This document shows, piece after piece, positions 34,657 to 45,979 of a DNA stretch of 64,000 bases; positions within the stretch are counted from its first letter, which is position 1, and every line of letters starts with the position of its first letter. A program made the position numbers and the translations under genes. Under the pieces are notes generated by a model, which worked only from the letters and a program-made list of their open reading frames with translations, did no database searches and was not told where the DNA came from. This DNA is from Trematomus loennbergii. Its lineage: Eukaryota > Chordata > Actinopteri > Perciformes > Nototheniidae. The stretch spans positions 20,001 through 84,000 of the forward strand of contig JAAOOA010000581.1 in assembly GCA_012861695.1 (NCBI GenBank), in the 5' to 3' direction.

Positions 34657-36015
34657 AGGTCCCATATTATAACTGTTTTTCATCAATATATAATAGGTCT
34701 CAGATATATACAGAACATGTCTCTGAAGTGTTTGGCTCCAAACACCAAACAGATCATTGCAGCATCCCATAATCCCCTCTGTTTCAGCCCTGTTTCCAAA
34801 GTGCTGATTCTCTGTCTGTTACTTTAGATGAAAATAAGGAGCCCCTCCCCACGCCCCTCTGAGAGAGATTTGGTTAAAAAAGAACTCAATGGTGCTCTAG
34901 GAGGAGATTCAGGTGATAAGGTGGGGGGGGGGGTTACCTTGGTTGCTGATTGGCTAATGGTTACACAAGACAAAACATCGTTATGACATCATAAAGTGGC
35001 CAAAATCTGATCAGCTCATTTTCAGACAGGTTTTTATATAAATGGATCAGGACAAAAAGAGAGAGAATCTTTGTTCCTGAAACTTTCAGAGTCTCTTTTC
35101 ACAGAGGGGACACATGTTGATGAAGAAGAGACATGAAGAAGAGGGGACACATGTTGATGTAGAAGAGACATGAAGAAGAGGGGACACATGTTGATGTAGA
35201 AGAGACATGAAGAAGAGGGGACACATGTTGATGAAGAAGAGACATGAAGAAGAGGGGACACATGTTGATGTAGAAGAGACATGAAGAAGAGGGGACACAT
35301 GTTGATGTAGAAGAGACATGAAGAAGAGGGGACACATGTTGATGTAGAAGAGACATGAAGAAGAGGGGACACATGTTGATGTAGAAGAGACATGAAGAAG
35401 AGGGGACACATGTTGATGTAGAAGAGACATGAAGAAGAGGGGACACATGTTGATGTAGAAGAGACATGAAGAAGAGGGGACACATGTTGATGAAGAAGAG
35501 ACATGAAGAAGAGGGGACACATGTTGATGTAGAAGAGACATGAAGAAGAGGGGACACATGTTGATGTAGAAGAGACATGAAGAAGAGGGGACACATGTTG
35601 ATGTAGAAGAGACATGAAGAAGAGGGGAACATGTTGATGTAGAAGAGACATGAAGAAGAGGGGACACATGTTGATGAAGAAGAGACATGAAGAAGAGGGG
35701 ACACATGTTGATGTAGAAGAGACATGAAGAAGAGGGGACACATGTTGATGTAGAAGAGACATGAAGAAGAGGGGACACATGTTGATGTAGAAGAGACATG
35801 AAGAAGAGGGGACACATGTTGATGTAGAAGAGACATGAAGAAGAGGGGACACATGTTGATGTAGAAGAGACATGAAGAAGAGGGGACACATGTTGATGTA
35901 GAAGAGACATGAAGAAGAGGGGACACATGTTGATGTAGAAGAGACATGAAGAAGAGGGGACACATGTTGATGTAGAAGAGACATGAAGAAGTGGATTTTG
36001 CACAATAGTTGACCT
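34657..36015. mobile_element. Kolobok-like MITE enlarged by a minisatellite
   Basis: The left end AGGTCCCATATTATAACTG and the inverted right end AGGTCAACTATTGTGCAAAA are terminal repeats, flanked by TTAA (34653-34656 and 36016-36019). The left TTAA is shared with the Kolobok copy ending at 34652, so the two elements abut exactly. Without the array the element would be about 470 bp, close to the 486 bp MITE at 59371-59856, which has matching ends. Confidence 0.85.
35104..35993. repeat. 37 bp minisatellite, about 24 copies
   Basis: The unit GGGGACACATGTTGATGTAG then AAGAGACATGAAGAAGA is repeated with almost no variation: a few copies have GATGAAG for GATGTAG, and one has lost two bases at 35624. 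Because 37 is not a multiple of 3 and the minus strand lacks stops, all three minus frames stay open for 305-337 codons and encode the same peptide in rotation. They are not genes. Confidence 0.97.
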
Positions 36016-36541
36016 TTAAGGAGTGGATCATATTTGTTTGTGCACATAAAAGTGTTTCGGACTGCTTACAATGCTGCTGTCTCCAGTGCATGACTCTCCT
36101 AAAGACTAAAGATTTCCAACCTGAAGCATTTTTCCTAAATCAGAATCAGTTTCCAGCTCCAGAAACACACATGCATGTTTTATGACCCAGCGAGCCGTGG
36201 ACGGACAGAAACAAGAAGCTCTTTGTTGTTGGTGGGGTTTTTTTAACTTTTGGGCAAATTGGTCCCACCTTCACACTGGTTGGTTGTGTACAGAAGTGTG
36301 TGTGCTTTGTGTCACAGTGAGGATTATATAATGGCAGATTGTCTCATGTGTTCTCCTGTCTGCTTTCTGTCCCTTTGCTTCATCCATAACTCGAGCATTG
36401 GATCTTGCCTCTGTGTTATTGACTTTTTCTGAGTAGTTTTTTTTACCTGCCTGCTGTATGACTCATTTTGGGTCCAAACCAATGCTGAACCATTACAGAA
36501 ACATCTAACGGACACATTTGACATCATTGTGTATGGATCAT
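36016..36541. other. Unassigned sequence
   Basis: Short stretch between two transposons, with a 7-T run and no gene or repeat end. Confidence 0.4.
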
Positions 36542-36851
36542 CAGAGGTGGGGACTCGAGTCACATGACTTGACTCGAGTCAGACTCGAGTCGCATATTTT
36601 TTGACTTGAGACTTGCTTGACTAACATTGATAAAAGACTTGACTTGACTTTGACTTGGTATTCATGACTTGAGACTTGACTTAAGCTTGAGACAGATGAC
36701 TTGAAAGGACTTGACTGTTAAAATTAAATATTTGCGTTTGTTTTTGTAGTGAGATATTACGTTTAGTGTTTTCGAAAAATGTGATTGGGTGATTATAGCG
36801 CCATGCGCGCAAAACCTGGCAACCCACTAGACCGCAGGAGCGTCAGTTAAC

Positions 36852-37034
36852 ATGGCAGCGGCTAGCGTTACTCCACAAATAGTGACGTTTGGATTCAAGG
36901 ATTATGTTGTCGATGACGCTAATAAGAAGAGAACAGCGGTATGCAGGGTCTGCAGCATAAAGATCAGTGACATGACCACCACAACATCCAACTTCATTCG
37001 TCACTACAAAAACCCCACAGAGAAAGGTGCGTGA
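36852..37034 (+). pseudogene. BED-type zinc-finger first exon of a hAT transposase
   Basis: The frame starts with ATG at 36852 (MAAASVTPQIVTFGFKDYVV). It then has CRVC, a Thr-rich TTTTSNFIRH and a Lys-rich end, the plan of the BED finger found at the start of many hAT transposases: Cys-x2-Cys, then TSN and His. A second His or Cys after FIRH is not obvious, so zinc binding may be lost. A GTGCGT donor follows GAGAAAG at about 37027, so this is probably a spliced first exon. The later exons with the hAT catalytic core are absent from this copy, so it cannot mobilise itself. Confidence 0.6.
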
Positions 37035-37635
37035 ATGTAAATAAATATGAAATGAAATGATAATGAAAAATAAATTTAAAAAAAAAATCTGATTCTGATA
37101 AATTAATGTACATCATCATGTACGCGCGTCTTGTGTCTGACGCGTTGTGAGAATGAACGTGCATATAATTTACTTGTGTGCGCGAGCGTGACACGCATAG
37201 CAGACCGCAAGTTAACCGCAAGTTTACCTTGACATACTGTATGTATGTATTGAATGTGTGTGTGTATACAGGGGCGCCGTTTACCGACAGGCAAGGCAGG
37301 CAAGTGCTTGGACCAGAAGGGGGCCCCCAAAGAAGGTAGATTAAAGGGCCCATGTCATGGCCATTTCCACTGATCATAATTACATTGTTGAGGTATACTA
37401 AAATAGATTTATACTGTGCAATTTTCCAAACTCACATTGGTTTCGCATACAGCATCTCTGTAAGTATGTGTATTCAGCAGTATTCACTCTCTCCACTAAA
37501 CGACTCGTTGGAGCTCTTGCCCCCCCCTCCCTGTGAGCCTAGTGTGCTCCGATTGGTCAGCTCGGCCACTCTGTTCTGATTAGTCAACCACCAGAGAGGC
37601 TCCGCCCGCTTTTTTCGGGGAACATCAGTGTTATA

Positions 37636-37965
37636 ATGGCGTCGGTACAGCCGTATATTTATACGCTAACTAACCGAACTGTACCTACAACTGTTGTTAT
37701 AGAAGAGTGTGACGGCCCCAGGGCCTTTGTGCAGGTGTGTTGCAGGTCTTACGGTGGGGTGGAGCTGAAGAGGCTAATCAGCGCGATCACGGACACCTCC
37801 GTAGCCGAGGTGCTATTAAGCCCAGCGGCCCAGCGGCTCGGCGATTCTCTCCCTCGACCACCTATCTCTGCATTTACCACAATAAATGTGCCGTGGTTTT
37901 GTAAACTCGTGTATGTCTCCTTGTCTTTCCGTTGTGGCCTACGAGCCGGTCATAACAAAGAGTAA
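37636..37965 (+). CDS. Unidentified ORF in Kolobok copy 2
   Basis: A 109-codon frame starting with ATG (MASVQPYIYTLTNRTVPTTV) in the left part of the transposon, read away from the left terminus and opposite to the THAP exon. I do not recognise the family. A possible splice donor AGAGTAAGT lies at its 3' end, so it could be a first exon rather than a full gene. The matching segment is missing from copy 1. If real, it would be a second gene of the element, as some transposon families carry. Chance remains possible. Confidence 0.35.
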   Translation: MASVQPYIYTLTNRTVPTTVVIEECDGPRAFVQVCCRSYGGVELKRLISAITDTSVAEVLLSPAAQRLGDSLPRPPISAFTTINVPWFCKLVYVSLSFRCGLRAGHNKE

Positions 37966-38639
37966 GTTATTTTTACCTGTAATAAACTACTACTGTTTGA
38001 TGAGAAATCAAATCATGGTTTGCTATATATGAATGATATGTTATAGGAGCAAATAATTCAGGGAAGAAAGGATAGGCCTACTAAGTATTTCCATTAAACT
38101 TTATTTTTAGAAATGTACAAAATGAACATAAATATACATATATACACGGTATATCATCCATTCCTCCCCGCATCTTGCCTGGGCGCAGCCGGTGCCTTTT
38201 AGCACGAGGCCTCAGTGTAGTAGTCCCGTCCCCGTCATGTATTGTCCGCCAGGATCTGGCTGGACGAAATCAAATGCAAATCACAAAATATTAGAGAAAC
38301 TTAGTTGTTTTAGATTCGTTAGTAGTAGTGGTAGGAGTGTGGATCTATCTAATGAACAGCTTGCCAGCTAATATGCTAACCTAGCTTTATTGTTTACTTT
38401 GGTAGCTAACACGATATGAACGCTAGCTCGGAGGAACGGCAACTATAATGTAGTGTAATAAAACTACTATGAACAAAAGCTAGTGGTTCATATTAGGCTA
38501 GCAATAACGTGTTTATAATTGCAATCTTATACGGGTATTCTGCTACGTTCGGTCATACATTGTAACTTGCATGAATACATTGTTTTGCGCTAGCATACAG
38601 CTAGCCTCGTTGCTATACATGCAGTATGTACATGTACTG

Positions 38640-38990
38640 TCACAATGTACGGTAAATCACCCGGAGTATACTGTATGAGTATTCCGTGTGTGACTGCAGA
38701 CATTCTCCTGCCATGACAAACATGTAAGGCCATCTGCTGACATTGTAGTTGATATATTTAAACGCTAGCAACGTAGCATAACAAAAATGTTTTTCCGACC
38801 AAACTAGGTCTAGCTCCGTCGGTTAGATCGGTAGCATACACGCCTACGCCAGCTATAATGTAATTACGTTTCGCGACTGACCGCACGGCAAATCACCCGG
38901 AGTATACTGTCAATAGGTATTTTGTGTGTGAATGCAGACATTCTCCTGCTATGAGATACATGTATGCAAGGCCATCTGCTGATATTAGAG
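38640..38990. repeat. Internal tandem duplication in Kolobok copy 2
   Basis: AATCACCCGGAGTATACTGT occurs at about 38654 and 38892. Each is followed by GCAGACATTCTCCTG, AAGGCCATCTGCTGA and GTTGATATAT. Copy 1 has the block once (about 28266-28370). The period is about 238 bp. Confidence 0.8.
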
Positions 38991-39082
38991 TTGATATATG
39001 GAAACTCTAGCAACTTAGTTAGCACAGTTAGCACTGTGTCAATGGCTTAGCAGTCCAACACAGTTTACACATTTAAACAGTC

Positions 39083-39395
39083 TTGTTTGATAAATACACA
39101 AATAACAATGCAAACTTACAGGTTGTATACCCGAATCTTCCCCTGCTCCAAACGGTCCAAACAAGCTGTGCATATCCGGCCTCAAACTGGGCAATGTTTT
39201 GGAAGCTTTCGTCTGTGAAATGCCGGTTCTTCGAACCTCTGAAGGAACAGTGTTAAAAAGAAATTTCAACCACTGACTTCGTCGTGGTTCTTCCGTCGGT
39301 AGGACAAACAGCTCAGATTTCTCCTCACATTTCAGGAAACAGGTCCTTGGCATTGGCATGACTGGATCGATTGTGAACTGAACCAGAGCTTCCAA
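39083..39395 (-). pseudogene. THAP-type exon of Kolobok copy 2, frameshifted
   Basis: On the minus strand, PMPRTCFLKCEEKSELFVLP and EEPRRSQWLKFLFNT match the first half of the THAP exon of copy 1 (Cys-x3-Cys, LP, Trp). After EVRR a small deletion removes the Cys-containing segment and shifts the frame. The RHFTDESFQN part continues in a neighbouring frame near 39200. A GPFGAGEDSGIQP-like segment and a donor-like GTAAGT (39118-39113) follow, as in copy 1. The zinc site is therefore incomplete. Confidence 0.6.
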
Positions 39396-40577
39396 CAGTA
39401 AATGTTAGGCTGGCAGAGGGTGCGGCCATAGCTCTGGGCGTGGCTACTGGGTGGCTACTGGTGCACCCAGCGGCCGCTGGGTGTGGCCATAGCTCTTCAG
39501 GATTGGTCCATTTCGTTCCGGATACCGCATGACATCATGGCGTACCCGGAACTAAATGGAAGACTCAAATGGCAGTGACGTATCTCCAACGAGGCCTTTT
39601 GGGGAGGTATTTTCTGTGTTAGAGTTTTACTCGCTACAGGGTGTACTTTGAGGGTTTGACTCTGCAGACGTTTACATGCATAAAAACCTTCATAACACAA
39701 GGGGACGGGTAATAACCGGAAAAGCATGACATGGGAGCTTTAAGAAGGTCCACAGCAACGACAACATGAAACCCTTTAATTTACTGCAACGACATGTGGG
39801 GGCCCCATGCAAAGAAACTGCTTCTTAATTTCAGTTTCGTTTCTCCGCTCGGGGGGGGGGGCATTGATCCGGACCAGTGACCTTGTATAAAGTTCACAAC
39901 TGGACCTTTAATAAAAAAGTTTGAGTACCCCTGCTGTAAACTGTTGAATAATGTAGTTCATCTACTTTTAGTAGTTTGTTTAAATGTTTTAATTATGTTG
40001 TTTTTGTTTGTAGAAGTGCATCAATCCTTGATTTATTGTAAAATGAATCTGAACTTTTGATCTGTTATGATGATAAACTGAAGCAATTTCTAAATGAACC
40101 CAATTAACTGAGTTTAAATCGTCCTACTTAGTTTATAAGGAAATTATGTTCTATGTATGCTGTTGGCGGTTCTAGTGTTAACAGAAATTTAAATTAAATA
40201 TGTGTAATGGCAAATGCCATATATAATTTTCTTACCTGGAATTCTGCCTTTTTGAACAGACTGACTGAGTCCTAGCTATATTGCCTGCAGTTCTAGGGTT
40301 AATATGAATCTAATATGATTGTCATCGGTCTAAATTAGATTTCAAATGATTAACTGTGTATGTAATGAAGATCATAGTGTGGGTTAAATCCATTTTCATA
40401 ACCACTGTCTTTTAACTGATTTAAATGCGGAAACTGGGCTTATTCATCAGAATTTCGTATGACTTGACTTGACTTGCTTGACTCTCACCACAGTGACTTG
40501 GGACTTGCTTGATACTTGTAGGTCAAGACTTGAGACTTGCTTATGACTTGCACATGTAGGACTTACTCCCACCTCTG

Positions 40578-41521
40578 TGATCATGGTCCCCAGACGATAA
40601 CTCCTAATACATTTATTGACTTTTTTAGGTCAAAATTCCAAAGGTCCACAGCCAAACCAATCTAAATGTATTATCAGATTAGATATATATGATACTGCAG
40701 TTATTCAGGTTCTCCAGATGATTAAACCAATGGCAATGGATAACCTGATCCTTATCTCTTCTTTAGGGTTTAACACATTAAGCCGTACTGTAGTAGAAAA
40801 AGGAAGATGCTGTGACAGATATTGTAAATGAATCCCAATTATTCTCCACCAAGCTAGTTTGGATGATAACTGTTCCCACCATTGAAACAACAGCATTGGA
40901 TGTTGGTCCACTTTAAATAGAAATACTTTAAACCAAACCCTGGTATTTTACCGTGGCTGAAATGAACACCATTTTCATTTTGGACTTTCTCCATCACCAT
41001 GTGATCACCCGAGTCCTGAGTCATGCTTGGTGCTAATAATAGTTTCTCCTTTGCATGTCGGTGTGTATTTCTGGCTCATGTCTCTCTTTACATGCCTCCA
41101 TGTCTCCTTCATGTGTCCTGCTGGCTGTCTTCCAACTTCTCAGACAGAAAAACCGTCAGTCTGTTGCTTCAAGCTTCTCCTCAGCAGACTGACATGGACT
41201 ATTTCCATCGTGGTTAACCAGCGTTACACTCCTTCTTTTCACGGCAGAACAGATCCTTTGTGCTAAGACAAACATGTCCTCAAACCTAAGAGCCTTTATA
41301 CAAGTCTAAAAGCATCTCTGCTAGTGGATTTTCTCCTGAGTCAACATGTGTTTGAGATTTATGTCTGTGTACAGTATACGGCATCGACATCAATTACGTC
41401 AAAAAAGTATTTCATATTTGACCAAACCAGACATGGCACACTGAAACTAGACCACCTGTCTTATCTACTTCATCTATTTCTCTGCCAGAAAAAGTCCTGT
41501 CCTGCAGAATGTGACCTTCAA

Positions 41522-41556
<35 letters not shown>

Positions 41557-41638
41557 ACACACACACACTGTTACAGGGAGTGTGACAAGTATGCAGTATT
41601 ATCTAACGACCATTTATGTGGAGGCCCTCAGTCTGATG
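40578..41638. other. Unassigned sequence with CA microsatellite
   Basis: No gene is recognised. A CA run lies at 41525-41570. Overlapping frames at 41023-41266 and 41324-41641 have no motif. Confidence 0.4.
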
Positions 41639-41672
41639 TAGCCCACACAAGCCGGCAATTCCATCACTACTT

Positions 41673-44089
41673 ATGGCAAATGTCCGCTCACTGGATAACA
41701 AGATAGACAACATACGCCTGCTACGATCAACCCAGCGTAAGGTGAGAGACTGCTGTGTTTACGTGTTCACGGAAACATGGCTCCACAACAACATCCCTGA
41801 CTCCGCTATTCAGCTAGACAAGCTAACAAGCTACCGAGCAGACAGGAACAAAGATAACGGGGAAAGAAGACTCGCGGCGGCGGCGTGTGTGTGTACATCA
41901 GTGACGCTTGGTGCAGAGACACTGTTGTTGTTAGCCAACACTGCTCGCCACTGGTGGAATTTATGGTTCTAAAATGCCATCCTTTTTACCTGCCGAGGGA
42001 GTTTACAGCGATTCTTGTGGCGGCTGTTTACCTCCCGCCTAACCCCAGTAGCGAGGGTAAAGAGGAGGCACTCGGTGAACTGTACAGAGCCATCAGTGAG
42101 CAACAGACAGCACACCCAGACGGCCTACTCATCGTAGCTGGAGACTTCAACCTCGCTAACTTAAAAACTGTGCTGCCTAAAATATATCAGCATGTTGATT
42201 TTCCAAACCAGGGGAAAAACACATTAGACCTGGTCTATACCAACATCAAGGAGCATACAAGGCATCCCCCCTCCCCCACATCGGCCTCTGACCACCTCAC
42301 TGTTCTGCTGGAACCGGCCTACAGACCCAGGGTAAAAGCCACAAAACCGGTTTCAAAACAGGTTCGGGTGTGGTCAGATGACAGCACAGCTGCACTCAGA
42401 GACTGCTTTGACACTACAGACTGGGACATGTTCAAGCAGGCAGCCACATACAACCATCATACCAACATACAAGAATACACAGAGACAGTCACTGGCTACA
42501 TCACCAAATGCATTGACGATGTGACACAAAACAGAGCCATCACCATCCGGGCTAACCAGAAGCCATGGCTGACAGGGGAGGTCCACACGCTGCTGAAGGC
42601 CCGCAACATCGCCTTCAGAGCTGGAGATCCAGCTGGGCTGAAAGCGGCCAGGGCTGCCCTGTGGCATCAGGAAAGCAAAACAAGAATACACCCGAGAAAT
42701 TACAGGACATTTCTAGGATAGGGGGACTCACGGAGCCTGTGGCAGGGCATAAGGACCCTAACGGACTACAAACTACCGCCACAGACCTGTGACAGTAATA
42801 CCTCCCTGCTCAACAACCTCAACGGCTTCTTTGCACGTTTTGAAGCACAGAACAACACACCTGCGCAGAAACCCCCCCCCCCCCCCCCCCCACCGACGAC
42901 CAGGCTTTGCGTCTTTCACCAGCCAGTGTGAGGAGCACACTGCTGAGGATTAACCCCACAAGGCTGCAGGACCTGACAACATTCCTGGTCGTGTGCTGAA
43001 GGACTGCGCGGAAGAGCTCACAGATGTCCTCACAGTCATTTTTAACATCTCCCTGAGCCAGGCTGTTGTTCCCTAGACAACTAAGACTAAGGACCCATAT
43101 GTCAGAATGCTATTCATAGACTTCAGCTCAGCATTCAACACCATCATCCCCCAGCAGCTTGTACAAAAACGTACAGACCTGGGCCTCAGCCCCTCTCTCT
43201 GCAACTGGTTGCTGGACTTCCTCACAGAGAGACCACAAGCTGTACGGGTCAACAATAACACCTCACACACCCTCATACTGAGCACGGGGCCCCCCAAGGA
43301 TGTGTGCTCAGCCCCCTTCTCTTCACTCTGCTGACCCACGACTGCAAACCCATCTTCAGCACCAACCACATCGTGAAGTTTGCAGACGACACTACTGTGG
43401 TGGGTCTCATCAGCAACAACGATGAGACTAACTACAGGAAGGAAGTGAACCAGCTGGCCCTGTGGTGCCAAAACAACAACCTCTTCCTCAACCTGGAGAA
43501 AACAAAGGAGATAGTTGTTGACTTCAGGAGAACCCACCGTCGACCCCCACTCCCCCTGACCATCAACGGCGCTGCTGTGACGCAGGTGACCAGCACCAAA
43601 TTCCTTGGGGTGACCATCACTGATGACCTCACCTGGAAAAACAACACCACCGCACTAGCGAGGAAAGCCCAGCAGCGCCTGTACTTCATCCGGAAGCTCA
43701 AGCGAGCCAGAGCATCACCCCCCATCATGCTGTCCTTCTACCGAGGCGCCACAGAGAGCATCCTCAGCAGCTGTATCACGCTGTGGTTCGGAAGCTGCAC
43801 CGCCGCCGACCGCAAGAGCCTGCAGCGCATAGTGAACTCTGCCCAGAGGATCATCGGTGCCTCACTCCCCTCACTAGAGGACATATATAACACCCGTCTC
43901 ACCCGCAAAGCACTCAGCATTGAGGGTGACTCCACCCACCCTCCAACAGCCTCTTCAGCCTCCTACCTTCAGGAAGAAGGTTCCTCAGCCTCAGCTCGCG
44001 CACCTCCAGGCTGGGCAACAGCTTCCTCCACAGGCGGTCAGGATGCTGAACTCTCTCCCCCCTCTCCCTCCCTCCCTCCCCCTCTCTGA
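41673..44089 (+). pseudogene. LINE ORF2, endonuclease and reverse transcriptase, broken
   Basis: The first frame (41673-41972) holds ANVRSLDNKIDNIR and VFTETWLHNN. The second (41885-42721) holds the rest of the endonuclease, with IVAGDFNLANLK and LDLVYTN. After the internal deletion, RT coding resumes at 43107 ([20 protein letters not shown]), shifts frame around 43300 (the GAPQGCVLS box), and continues to 44089 with [12 protein letters not shown] and the thumb and C-terminal region (FLGVTITDDLTWKNN). The catalytic FADD is intact, but the deletion and frame changes abolish a single product. It is more complete at the 3' part than copy A. Confidence 0.88.
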
Positions 44090-44159
44090 TATCTCTCCCC
44101 TGAACTCTCCACTCTGTCTCCGACCTTTCTCTCCTGCCCCAAATGGTCCTGGACTCTAA

Positions 44160-44295
<136 letters not shown>

Positions 44296-44559
44296 TCCTC
44301 ATCCAGCACCAGTCACTTTTTCTGCCCATCTCCCATGCTACTGCACTGAAACTGTACTTTGAACACTTAAATATATTATTAACATTTTAAACTGTATACC
44401 CCGGTTATCGAGGCCCTTTGTTTTGTTTAATGTACACCATGTTTATCTAGGCCCTTTTTGTTTTTGTTGATGTATATATGTCACACTGTAGGAAACGATA
44501 TTTCGAGATTTGGATGTACAACATGTAGAATTCTTGACAATAAAGCTGACTTTGACTTT

Positions 44560-44577
44560 GACACACACACACACACA

Positions 44578-44634
<57 letters not shown>

Positions 44635-44641
44635 ACACACT
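44560..44641. repeat. CA microsatellite at LINE copy B 3' end
   Basis: CA units directly continue the TTTGAC tail of copy B, with CTCA interruptions at both ends. Confidence 0.95.
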
Positions 44642-45965
44642 ACCAAACAAAGCATCAAAAAGCATATTGACTGTCCATTCATTTGTGTTGCCTTTGGGAA
44701 TTCCTCACACCTCTATACATGTTCACTCCTGTCATGACATACGGTATAAGCACAGGTACGCTTCACACCAACATCAACCGGTCACTTACCTCTCTTTTCC
44801 ATACGTGTAGACATCTGTCCTGTTCTGTTTCATGCCATCCTGCACGTCCTGTCTCTGCTGAGGCGTGGCGCCCTCCATGTTCCTAAAGACCACAGTAATC
44901 ATTGACTTTTTTTATTTATATTCTCACCTGTTACAACATGTGCTGAATGTAAGATAGCTACTAAGTCAACCTGGGTAACATTCACTTAAAAAAATAATTG
45001 AACATGTTTTGTTTTTTTAGATGTTACCAATAATATAAAACATGATGTCTTATGTCTAAACGCAATGCATCGGCTGTTTTGGAGAAATAAACACTGATGC
45101 ACCTTAAAAACCAAGCTTTTGCTAGCTGGTAACTTAGCGTTTAGCATGCTAACGCATTTAGCATGCTAACGCTAACGGTGTCATCCCTAACCCTAAATCT
45201 GTCATCCAAATATGGTCCTAAAATTAGCCTTGTGTTGAGATGTGATAAATAAACATGCCTTCACTGCCTTGAGTGAATTTGGCATATTTGAACAGACACA
45301 AAAGTTTAGCAACATGTAGCACTTCTTTTACCCCGTCTAGAGGTTGCTAAATGATTTATGTGCTCACGCTAGTCACCCTTTCCCCGAAATGAACTTGCAG
45401 CTGTCCTTATCTGAGTAGACTAGCTATATTTAGCATTTCTTTTTCTGGCTTTTGCTTCTTTTTGATAACGTTTTATGCCACATTCTTAGTTTTTCAAAAC
45501 ATGGAGACACAAAATACTTCCTACTTTGAATGATTTTAGGGATAGGCCTACTGACACATTTTGCAAGGGTTACAAGTTCCTTTTTAATGTTTTAGCATAC
45601 TATTTAACTCCATACCGTTTCAAAACAAATGAAATGTCTTACTTTTGCATTTATGTGTTTTCTTTTCACTTTATTAATTATCCTCATTGTACATATAGCC
45701 AGTAACAAATCAAAAGGCAATCTGTAGCTGTAAAAGAGCAGCGCATTTCAATAAATAGTGACCAAAAGTTGACTTTTAGTAACCTGTTTAAATCTCAGAG
45801 GCTTGTTTTTGTGACCTTACCATCATTGCATCCTCATTGCATCACTTCAGTCCAATATTCCTCCGCCTTCATTAATGTTTGACATAGTTCAAAGGACGTT
45901 GTTAAATAAATGCAAACAGATTCGGGACAGAACGGGTAGAGAGGTATCTGATCAATACCAGTGAT
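44642..45965. other. Unassigned sequence
   Basis: No gene. A short cluster TAGCATGCTAACGC (twice, 45138-45170) is of the GCTAAC type seen elsewhere in the window. The rest has no recognised repeat end. Confidence 0.4.
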
Positions 45966-45979
45966 ACTCAGTGATGCTG

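Larger units (their letters stand above)
37345..39739 (-). mobile_element. Kolobok-like DNA transposon, copy 2
   Basis: TTAA flanks both ends (37341-37344 and 39740-39743). The ends AGGGCCCATGTCATGGCC and, inverted, AGCTCCCATGTCATGC are terminal repeats. It aligns with copy 1, but carries an extra plus-strand coding segment (37628-38030) and a roughly 240 bp internal tandem duplication (38640-38990). It lies inside the hAT element 36542-40577 and is therefore younger than it. Confidence 0.85.
36542..40577 (+). mobile_element. hAT element with BED-type exon, hosting Kolobok copy 2
   Basis: The left end CAGAGGTGGGGACTCGAGTC and the right end GACTTACTCCCACCTCTG are inverted terminal repeats. 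Both flanks carry TGACTTGAGACTTG-type subterminal repeats (36545-36715 and 40455-40565). The flanking 8-mers TGGATCAT and TGATCATG differ by one indel, so the duplication is imperfect. Without the insert it is about 1.6 kb. It keeps a first coding exon but no catalytic part. Confidence 0.8.

Noticed and set aside
39840..39930. Additional hAT end (GAGTACCCCTG near 39930 paired with CAGGGGCGCCG near 37270)
   Set aside because: The two ends are dissimilar beyond CAGGGG and the flanking 8-mers do not match, so I could not support an element.
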